DNA from: Taenia hydatigena
Lineage: Eukaryota; Platyhelminthes; Cestoda; Cyclophyllidea; Taeniidae
DNA length: 64,000 nucleotides
NCBI GenBank assembly: GCA_036345935.2
Contig: JADWOT020000003.1
Span: forward strand, 20,726,509-20,790,508
Direction of reading: 5' to 3'
The position numbers were made by a program, and so were the translations under genes. Below the pieces are notes generated by a model. That model did no database searches, was not told where the DNA came from, and saw nothing but the letters and a program-made list of their open reading frames with translations. Below are positions 26,301 to 36,500 of the stretch, one piece after another; the first letter of the stretch is position 1; every line of letters starts with the position of its first letter.

Positions 26301-29300
26301 CACCTGGAAATACTACCTCTAATTCTATACGATAATATGGTCGTTGTCTTTACACTCCTATGCTGTATCTAACATTTTCTACAGCTAAAGTCGCCCCATA
26401 AAACCTCTTTTGGGGACTGAAAACAATGAAGAAAGCGTTTATCAGTCGACTGACTCTGCAATTAATCGCTGTGTATTCAACGTATCTTGTCTCCTAACAT
26501 TTGTGGATGCTCTAAATCGTGCTGCTTGCGGTTTCGCTGCATCGCATCCGCTCAAATCAAACTCAAGCCTAACTACAGCTGGCTACTGCATGCGAGCGAT
26601 CATGCCTTATAACATTAGGTCTCTGTTGATTTTAAACTGTAGCGTGATCCCTATATTACATCTAAAAGAGTTTCACGACTTAGTTTCTTGTTCAGGAAAG
26701 ATGGAAAACAATTCTGAATTCGCAAACCTTCGTTTATCCTCTTCACAGAAGTATGAGGCTGAGCGTCAAAAGGACTTGGAAGACCTTATTAATGCCGCGG
26801 AGAAAAAGGCGGCCAAACAGGCGACACCACAGTTGAAGGGCGGTCGTAGTGCTGCAGCTAGGGGCGCGGCCGCAGCTTTGACCAAGGGCATGCGTCAGAC
26901 GCGTCCCGACCCCCTGGGTCGCCGTGTCGAGCCCGTCGTCGATCCTGAGTTGGCCAAGAAGGCCGAGGCTCATCTCTGTCGTGAGGCCAAGAAGAAGGCG
27001 GTGGCAGCTGGCGGTGGAAGAGCAGCAGATGGTAAATCAAATTTCGCTCGCTCTTATTTGCCTTTTTTTTGGTTCAATTCACCTTTCTCTCCTCGTTTTC
27101 CAGACGACTTCCTGGCAGATCTGGACGACGAGGACAGTCAGTTCGGTGGGAATGCTCCCCAGCCGCTATTCAATAGACTCAGTGGAACCGCGGATTCGGA
27201 GAATGGCAGTATTGTACTCAATACTCTCGCTTCAGCTCAACCATCGAAACGTGGTGTTGGTGTCGGCGCTCGTGGAGGAGGGCGTGGACGTGGCAAAGGG
27301 GGTCCCACTGGTCAGCATCCCCATATTCTTGAGTCGTATTTGGCTCAAAACTTGTTAAAATTGATTTAAGAGGGGATGGTCGCTTAGCGTCTAAGAGTCT
27401 TTTAGAACATCCTTCACTGCTTCTAGATTTTGTTATCATCTATCTGCTACGCTTTTGGTGTAGACATGGGACAAACTTCCCTCATCGTAAGAGTTTTAAG
27501 GTTGCAGAAAGTCGGATGAAGAAGAGTGTGCGGTGAATGAACTGAATCCAACTAGAGCTGTGCATTCTGTTGGTTCGATGCGTCTCCGTCGGTCTCGCCC
27601 CGTTGGCGATTAACATTACAAAGATGTATTACTGAGGAATCTATGATACGTTACAGCGGACACATTTCGCATTTGATCTCTTTGCATGGGAAAGTTTATC
27701 ATGTAACAGAACATGGTGCAATGCACCGTCCTATGTTCACGCATCCGTTTCCACTGCGTTACCATTTTGTATTTTGTTAGCATTATGTAACTTTTTCCAT
27801 TGCGAAAGGTCTTCAAATCTCCGAGTTTAGGTTGGAAATTTAATACTAGTTCCTCACTGAACTAAGGGAGAGCCAAAAGCCCAGCAGTTTTAGTAAGGAT
27901 TTATCTCGAAAGTGTGGGGATTGAATCTCCATAGACTGGAAAGGCTAGAGTAATCGGTTTTACGATTGAAACAGGTACAATTGTATACTTTTAAATTTGA
28001 TTCTTTTCTGTAAAATCGAGTGTGGAAGATGGAAATTCACTTTGTTCTTTGTGCCCCTGTGATGTGTCAGGTATGAAGCGGTCCCCGGCGAGGAAACTTC
28101 GTCAGAAGAAACTTGCCTTCGACAGCAGTAAGGACGAAAACGATGACGACGACATCAATGATGATGTCTCGGACGTCTCCGAATTCGTACCCTTCAAGAA
28201 AGGCACTAGCGGTACGTTGATTCCTCTTAAATCCGTTTCCATTTGACAAAAGAGGACTCGAATTATTTTAACTCACTATTCACTCCTTCACCTCGGCATT
28301 CATTACCACTTCACCTCCATTTTCCTATTCCTCCAATATTCTTCTTTCTCCTATCTCAATATGCATCTGTCATGTCTCTTCCTGTAAACTTCTGTATATC
28401 ATGCTTTAAAACGGTCAGACAGAGTTTCTAGTTTGGAATTTCGCCATCTGAATTTTTAACGAGCGAGCATCATGACAATCAGAGAAGACTTTTCCTTCCA
28501 TGCGTGTGAAAACAGATCCATATTTCTCATTCCGAAGTGATGGCATTTCTCTTTTCGAAAGCAATTCATTTTCGCAACTTGGGTTTTCTTTTTCCTCAAT
28601 TTATCACTATTTCCCTCCGAATGCAGCAGCGGCACACCTTGTGTTTTATGGAAAATAAGGTTCGCCGTTGCGCCGCTTACCGTTCGTTCTTGTTGTCTCT
28701 TATCGTGCAGTTGTAAATCACCCGTTTCTTTTAGCCGGAAAAAGTTATCATTACTCTGCTGAATTATGTGTGCTATTCATTCCAAACCGGTCCCGATGCA
28801 TTTCACTTCTCTGAGGCTATCATGTTATCAGAGCCATTTTCTCAAAGTTGTCCATTTATTTCACAAAACGCTGCCACTGTCCCGCCATGGATACACACAA
28901 ATTGTGGTTTTCGCTTGTTTAGCATTCTGCTCTCAATGGGTGTGCTGTTCTGCCTTTCTGTCATGACAACGAGTTTTTTTTCCGCTAAATATATTTTTCG
29001 TGCGTTTCTAAGTTGGTGTCTAAATTGTGTTGGTCTAGATTATGTCTGGTCTGTCACGGTCAGCCGGTTTACCTTTCCAGCGTATTTTATCGCCTTTCAC
29101 CAAAGCCTCGGTACTTAATTAGCCTTGGGAGAGAACCGACAAAGGAGCTCAGACGTCTTTTCATCCTCGTAACACAATCATCACTATCACGCTTTTTGCT
29201 ATCAATTTGACCGCCGGTACTCAGAATCTAAAAGGGTATAATTATACTCAGACTGAGACCGTCCTGACCCCTCTTATTGGTTTAAACCAAACCAACCGGT

Positions 29301-32300
29301 TTGCAACGCAATTCAGTGCAACCGGTCATTACACAGTGGAACTGTCAATTCTGTAAGTCACCCATCAATACGCGCTTTCAGTTGACGCTTTCTCGAATTG
29401 AAAAGTGTCCTATTCCATTTATATAAGACCGATAAATATTACGTGGGTTTTGACCCGTGAATTAATCACTCAAGACCTACCCTAACGTCTGTGTGGAGGT
29501 GTCGAAGCAACCTGTGGCATGCATTATGCATCTATCTAGGCTCTAATAAACTTGTAGGTGTTTCCGGCAGCTCTTCTGTGTTCTCATTTACCGCACGCGC
29601 AGAACGTGGATTAATTTCGTCTTGAGGTTGACCCTTCTAGAATCGTCGATACACTGTCCTGGTTTAACATACTATCGGCATCGCGTGGACACAATATGAG
29701 GTCATTTTGGTGTGATGGTAACTGGTTGTACAAAATCATGTGACGGAAGGATTGGATTGAAAACGCTCTCGTTACTAGGGAGGTTTTATCTATACTTCTT
29801 GAGCGCAGTGGATTTCGTCAAAAGGTTTGACATCCAGTGTCATTATTAGAATGGCGTGGGGACCTACTACTGCGACCCTGGCAAGGAATGTGTGGGGATA
29901 TGCCCACTGACGCTTTGCTAGGCTAACCTGAACTAGGTCTTCTGCTCCTACTGTAAACCTAAGTGCGCATATGGCTTAGTTCGTTAAACCATTTCTCTGA
30001 AGTGGGCAAGTGATTGTGGTAAATTTAATGTGCGCACGTGCCCCTTTATAGACGGCCGGGTGATGTCCTTGGCTGAGCGGGTTCGCAGCCAGCCTCCGCG
30101 TCGCACCGCAGCTGCCAGTACCAAAAAGTACAACTTTGATGATTCCGATGGGGATGAAGATGGGAAAAAGAGTAGCGAAGAGGAGGTTTTCACAGTTGTA
30201 GACCACGGGCAGGGCGACAAGGTGATCAATCTCGGCAGCCCTGTGAAACAACCCTCTCCGTCAACCATCACACAGTCACAAGTTGATGCTACTGGGAAAT
30301 TGAAAAGCAGCGCTACTGCGTAAGTTGGAGACTATTCCTTTTTTATGCGATCAAGACGTTTCACAACCTTGGGCGGCTTTTGCTCATTGTAGTTTTGAAC
30401 CATATTTTGGTGCATGGCAAAGGTTGATGCTGAAACGGAAATTGATAGCTGTGTAGAAGCATCTAGTTCGTACGCTGACTCCTGGTTTCTTGGGGTTAGC
30501 GCTTTAAGCATTGGTTTGCGGTTGCTAAATGGCCAACCTTCGATTGCATCGCGATGTTGGCATGAATTCACTGCATCTTGCGAAACTGGCAGTCATTTCT
30601 TGCTTTTTTGTCCTCGTTACCAAAACATACGACCAGTAGTTGACTCATCCTCTGGACGCGATAACTACGAGTGGATGTTTTCGTTTGTGGTTTAAACTAC
30701 CTTCTGGTCAGCCTCCAATTAAGGCTGGGGATGGGTCACTCCTAAGGGTGGGAGTGTGATGCGACTGAGGGTTCTGTCGAATATGTTGGCGCCCTGGAGT
30801 CATTTCAAGGGCAAATTATTGTTCTATATCCATTTTTAGTGCGGTAGAAGAGCGCAATTTACGTATTTTACCCGTCATTTGTACACTGAATACGGTTTTG
30901 ATGCATTTGTTTGGCCAACAGTTGTCGAATTGCTTGATTTTAGTCGTAGAACGGGCAACTTTGGGATTTTCCACCACTTGTGTTCACATCGTTTGTGTTG
31001 GCTCAATTAGAATGCAGTTCGAAGCCATGGGTTAAAGTCGATTTCTTCACGATATTCAGCTTAGAGTTAATATGCTCTGCACTTTGACTGAAAAGGTAAA
31101 AACGTGATCCTATCTTCCATGATTTGCATTCGTGTTGGCCAGCTTTAAGCTGAAAGGTCAGCGAAAATTACAGACGAACAGTAGAATTTGTGCCTTTTTC
31201 ACTGCACCCAGGGGTGAGCAGTCGGATCCATTTAACTGCATTTAGCAGGCTTGAGAAGCTCTCTCCCAGATCAGCTTTGCTCGGACTCAAGCTCTTCTGC
31301 CTCATTCAGCTGGCCAATCTCCTACAAGGGGTCAGCCGCCGTAGCCACCAAGAAGCCGTCCGCGAGGGCCGGGCGTGTCGGCACTGGTCGAAGGGGCGCC
31401 GGCGCTCGTGGTGATGGTGGTGGTCAGAAAGGAGGCACAAAGCATGCCAGGTCCGCTGGTGTCAAGCGGGTGATGGAGGAGACGGACTCGGACGCCTCTG
31501 GTGGCAACAACAAGGACGATGAAGCCGATGACATTTTTGTGCCTGGTTAGTCACTCATAATTATTAGTTTACCTCTCAAATTCCTACACACTTCAACATT
31601 AGTAATGATATCAGTTGTTCTCGAGTGATTATCAAAGCTAACAAAATTAAAGTGTCCAGTTCGTCATTTATTGATGCTGCTGTTCGCTGCTTTTTTCATA
31701 TCAACATTTCCAAGGAGGTGACCTCAGAGGAGGAAAAAAGCGGCCCAAGCGGGTTAAGGCGAGCATAACACTATCCATAGAATATTTCTTCTATACTAGC
31801 GTGGCCAGCTGCAATATCTTGTAGCATTTATTTTTTTTGAATACTTTATATCGTGCGGAGTACGGAAGAATTGAGACCAGCAATTCAGGCGATGACAGGA
31901 TGAAGAAGTTTGCGTGGCGTCATAAGTAGCTAAGATGAGCTTCACAACATGGATCCCCTCTCCACTCATCACAATGCTATTTGAATCAATTGAAATCAAT
32001 TTTGGGGCTGGAACGAAGGCCCTGCGATAATTTTCCACCAACACATAGATCTAAGTGGTATTCCTGATTTAGGAGTGCATAATCGAGGTACACTGCCAAC
32101 TTGGGCTGAAGGCCGAACAATGCTCTATGGCGAGCTTGCTTCGCGTGTCAGTCGTTTCTCGAAAGTGTCCGTCCAAGAACAAAATCATTTGCTACAATGT
32201 ACAGCACAAAGCTGCCTGATGAAGCTCTGTTCTGTATTCACTCCTCCCTTCCACCTGGATTATTCCCCATCGGTAATTCTATGATCCCGATTCGTTTAAA

Positions 32301-32875
32301 TCAAGTCCCACTCCACTATGGGTGAAGTGCAGGTCTAGAAAGTTGTATTATTACCAACATCCAGCAGTAGGGACGGAAAGGTGTAAGCAGAACAACGGAA
32401 GGCTGTGAAAACTCAAGATAGAATAAATACCATTTTCATTACAACGTCAAGAGCTAGAACAGATCATTGAAATCCTTGGGCTAGGTTTTGGTTGATAGTA
32501 TTGTGCGTCCCTAACACGCTGATCTGTGCGTTACTTCCAGGACAAGGAAGAGTTGGGCGACGATGGGAGAACCGTTGGCTGATGGGTTTTTCTCTTTTCC
32601 AGCAATTATTAATAGCAATGGTATTTTGCGTTCTCTTGCTTGCAGACTCACCGGTCGCTCCACCCCGAACCAAGGCAGCACGCAACGCACAGAAAAGGGT
32701 TCAGTACTTCTTCGACAGCGACTCAGATGAGGTGGTGGAAGTGAGCAGCGTTAGCGGAAAAGGTGCCGATTCTGCTGATGATAGCAATGTCAAATCGAAG
32801 GGGAGGGTGGCCGCCCGGGGCGCCAAGCGGAAGCGTCTCAACTCAGACAGCGATGAGGACTATGTGCCTGAATAG
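17365..32875 (+). CDS. TOP2: DNA topoisomerase II, complete, 16 exons
   Basis: ATP-dependent type IIA topoisomerase of the nucleus, passing one duplex through another. Exons: 17365-17632, 17670-17733, 17770-18013, 18059-18340, 18415-19160, 19237-19475, 20430-20770, 22750-23429, 23916-24137, 24573-25065, 26749-27031, 27104-27310, 28071-28211, 30052-30319, 31310-31545, 32646-32875. They total 4944 nt (1647 aa plus TAG) with all phases consistent. Visible landmarks are the GHKL ATP site GGRNGYGAKL (160-169), the QTK loop Lys378, TOPRIM Glu461 (EGDSAK) and Asp541/543/545 (DQDQDGSHIKG), and the catalytic Tyr805 in ASARYIFT (codon 22978-22980). These numbers match human TOP2A as I recall it. From residue 1194 the tail is low-complexity, with alternating basic and acidic blocks, and ends RKRLNSDSDEDYVPE. 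The start is the first ATG in the conserved frame. Intron 8 is GC-AG. The 5' introns are tiny (36-76 bp for introns 1-5) and the 3' ones are long. Exons 1-11 are certain; the tail exons rest on phase and composition. Confidence 0.95.
19985..20250. repeat. degenerate simple sequence in inverted arrangement, TOP2 intron 6
   Basis: Within the 954-bp intron, a left block is built from variants of GGATAGGTGGATGGGTG (about 19995-20025). A right block (about 20190-20245) carries the complementary type of sequence, CATCTATCCAC and neighbours. They form an imperfect inverted pair about 170 bp apart and could fold back in the pre-mRNA. Confidence 0.3.
23430..23915 (+). other. TOP2: GC-AG intron in TOP2 (intron 8)
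   Basis: The protein alignment needs VSIS-DYKEYHTD across this junction. The only join giving an in-frame Ser-Asp is ATCAG followed by GCATGT, ending in CAACAG before TGACTAC. Both GT sites just upstream (23413 and 23419) would break the frame. The donor is therefore GC rather than GT. Confidence 0.75.
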
Positions 32876-33552
32876 AACACTTATTAAGGTGGCTGCCGAT
32901 TTAATTATTTGTATTTTGTGTGTTGTAGTCATACACCCTTTTGAGAGTTTGACTGACTCGTTGGTGGGTGGGTGGGGACGGTCATGCACGTTTGCCCCCT
33001 TCGGGGTACCACCGTGGCGTCGACTGGCATTGTGGTTCCGTCGGGTCTGCTGTGTCCGGGGTGGGTTGAGGTGTTTTTCGTCCGGGTTGTTGGGGTGTGG
33101 TGTCTGCCATAGGCATCAACTTCGCAAAATAAGCTACTATCTAAAGACGGCAATAAAAACCTTCTAGTGAAATTGTTTCAGTCAGAAATTTGCAATGCAG
33201 AAGATTTTACTGCCGTTGAATCTTGGCACAATGGTTTGCTCTCTATAGCGGGATGTTGTTTTAATTCACCAAGAGGAGTTAAACATGTCCTAAACGACGC
33301 CCCCACTTTATGACTGTGTATCGTTGCTGTTAGTTTATAATTATTTTTGTAGACGTTCTGTCTCAATAACATTTATCACGCAATAATTCACCATAAAGTC
33401 AAAACATCATCAAATTCGGTTGACTTTCACGCAGCATAACTAATTTCTTACGTACTTGGTAAAAACTGACCACAGATTCTTAAAACTTAAAAAAATTTAA
33501 TAAAAACCCTTCTAAGGTACTTGCTGCTTTTAACAGCCTAAGTAGGAGATCA
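32876..33552 (+). other. TOP2 3' UTR and short spacer to SPEF2
   Basis: Contains AATAAA at 33152-33157, giving TOP2 a 3' UTR of roughly 300 nt, and then about 380 bp of AT-rich DNA. CTTTTAACAG at 33530-33539 is an acceptor-like site before the SPEF2 ATG. The frame between them is open, so it could receive an upstream exon or a spliced leader. Confidence 0.6.
33152..33157 (+). other. TOP2: polyadenylation signal of TOP2
   Basis: AATAAA lies 277 nt after the TOP2 stop and is the first canonical hexamer in this 3' region. Confidence 0.6.
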
Positions 33553-36500
33553 ATGCATTCCAAATATTCTTTACCCACGCGCTCGCTTCAAGATGAGACC
33601 TTTGCTCAAACAGTTAATAAGCTCATTTCGAGAGGGAATCGCTGGCTCTCAGATCAAGTTGTAAGAATTGTGAATTTCGCTATCACTTTTTTTAGGATCA
33701 AAAATTATTTTGTTGCTTTGACCAAGAGATGCACAAGAAATGTCGAATGGAAGTTGAATTTGAGGATAATCTTCGGAAACTCTACAATCAAAAAAATATA
33801 ATAATAAGAAATCGCAATGCAAGAGAAGAAGAGGTTCAGCATAAAAAAGAAATCGCGATGAAAGAAGCCAGTAATCAAGAAAAAGTAACGCTAAAACAAA
33901 TTCTATAAGCGTTTAGAAAAGAATCCTATTAGAAAATTCGCGAAAAGCAAATAGAAAGAAACTGCTCTTAAAAATTATGACAGATGAAAAAAACCAACTC
34001 CTGAACAAAGAAAAGCTTGCATTTTTTTGTGATTTTTATCAAAATGATACTAAAAGTCTTCTGAACCTAGCTACTAAGCTAGACGTCTTAAAGAATATCG
34101 CTTATGAGTAATGCCACTTAAACTTATTTAACACGCCGCCTAAGCTCAACTTGGATGGCACGCAGTTTAAAGTTTCTTTTTGTAAATGAACAGCCATTCA
34201 GTCTTTGGAATGACTGTTTAGATCAACTTGATATGGAAGACATTAAAGTGAGTTGGTTCTTGCGCTTACATTTTGAGGCTTTAAAAGGGGAATGGAGGTT
34301 CAATTCTCCCAAGGATATTGATGAGAATTCTACAGAATGTAAGAGTGCGTCAGAAGCTGCGATGATGTCCCTCTGGGGACGCATGAAGTCAAGTTCCAAG
34401 CTTGATAAAATTCTTAGTACCTTAATCACATTGGTAAGACTGGTGTCAGCAACATTTGGCAATCAAACTGCAATTAAGCTAATCAACTTTACCTAAAATT
34501 TATTATGTGATAATACCGCATGAAGTAAAAGAGCTCCCTTCCTTAATGCAGAATAAAACGAAGGTTATTAAAGAAGTCGACTTTCAGATTCGAGGAGCAA
34601 TATTAAGGAAGCCATTTTGCGAAAATCTAAAATGCTCAATTTTGCAAGGTATTCATATTCAAAATTAATTTCATTTGTCTTTGAAAGATTTTAGGATGAT
34701 AAGGTTAGTCGATTTAGATCTTGAGTGGCCGTTGGAAAATAACGTGAGGCAAAATTTTTCTGCCATCATCAAAGCAGAACTTGAGTAAGATTTTTATTAA
34801 CTTTTTACTTCTGAATAGCAAGTATGATCCTTCTGCTAGTTGGTTTTTGGATGATTGTCCCATTAATTTGGACATTTTAAAGGCAATGCATAATGACCTT
34901 CATTTCAATGCAATATTCTTCCTTGCTGTTCCCAACGAGGAAATAATTTCGCAGGCAGTTGAGAGGCATTGCGATACCGACGAAATCGCCCTTAAACTTG
35001 CGCATGCGGATTATGCGTCGTCAAGCGTACGCAGCTTTTTCCACGACAAGGGATGTCCTATTTATGAAGTGGAGTCCACTTTTGGCGAGTCCGTTGATTC
35101 CCAGATTTCCCAGTTAATCAATTATCACCTAGACAGGGTGGGTGATTGATAGTTGGTCCACCGAGTTCTATAACCCATTTGAATTATCATCATTTTTGTT
35201 TAGCTAAAGAAATTGAAGCAACATGTAGAGGCAGAGGAGTGTCAATTCGGTAAATTATTTTTTTACTCAGCGAAGCGAATTTTACCGTTCATTATTGGTA
35301 GATTATAAACTTGATGATGAAGAAAATTTAATCATCAGCTATTGCGCTGCAAAAGTCAGTCAGGTGGGTGGCATAGGCCTAGGAAAGCCGAACTTTAAAC
35401 TGAATTCTTTCGTTCAGGATAGGCTTAATCAATTGAGTGAGATTATAGAAGCCACAAGTACCACTTTTGCCGACCACTTGCAGAAGGCGCTGGTGATTCT
35501 ACGCCATCAACGGCTACACATTGTGGAGCATCTTTGTGAGTGCCGGAAAATATTATTGACATCTCTGAATCGAACGACTAGCAGACAGGCATTTGTGGAT
35601 AGCTGGCAAAAGGTTTTTCTTCAATAATACTCAAGAGCACTTCTTTTAGGAGTTTAATGCAATGCCTTTGCAGTTGTTGCAGGATGATGTGACCAAAGCA
35701 GAACGCCATTTTCGCTTGCATGAGCTGGCTGCTCAGCTTTGCGATTTAACTGAGGAACGGCGAGTTGACAACTTGGCGCTCCTAAGAGACTTTTTCAACC
35801 GCAATGAATGGTACGCAAACGAAAGAGCGAATCTAATAAATAACTGCTGCCTGTTGCTTCAAATGGAGTTGGATAAGTGGCAAGATAGAAATCAGGTGGT
35901 TAGAATGCTTTTTGGATCTGCTGGCGACACCGATGATGGCAAACTGGAGAATCAAAGCTTCTACCGACTTCCCATGTTAAAAGTACGAAATCGTAGCATT
36001 TCATACCAGTAATTATGCACAGTATCTTTATAGTTTAAGCCCACACTAGCCCTTTACAACTTAGTTGATCTATTGGCTTATGGGTAGGATGTATTCCTGT
36101 GAAAGGGAGTGTTTGGGGATTTTTCATTTGAGTAAAGGATCAAAGCTGAAGGAATGTTATTATTTCTTATATCCATCTTCTAAGAACAGAAGGATTGCGG
36201 AGAATATTATTTGCTTTTATCCCAGTAATTCAAAATAAGTTGTAAAACTCACTTACCTCTGCCAATAGCCTCCTGGGATATCTACCGCAGACCAGACGGC
36301 CGAGTCGAAGCCTAAACGACGTCAACTGTCTAGAGACGAACTTGGCAAGGGAAAAGTTCAGACATTTACATACACAACAGGGGACTTTAAAGCCGACGAC
36401 GAGACAGATTGCCCGCAACTCCTTTTTGTTATCAGTGAGACGTTGACCGCTAGCGAGATGCTTCCTCTCACCCGTAAGTTTCTTGGTATTGTAAATGCAT

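Noticed and set aside
27900..27930. GGGGATTGAATCTCC resembling a tRNA T-arm
   Set aside because: There is no acceptor stem, D-arm or A/B box at the right spacing, and it lies in a TOP2 intron.
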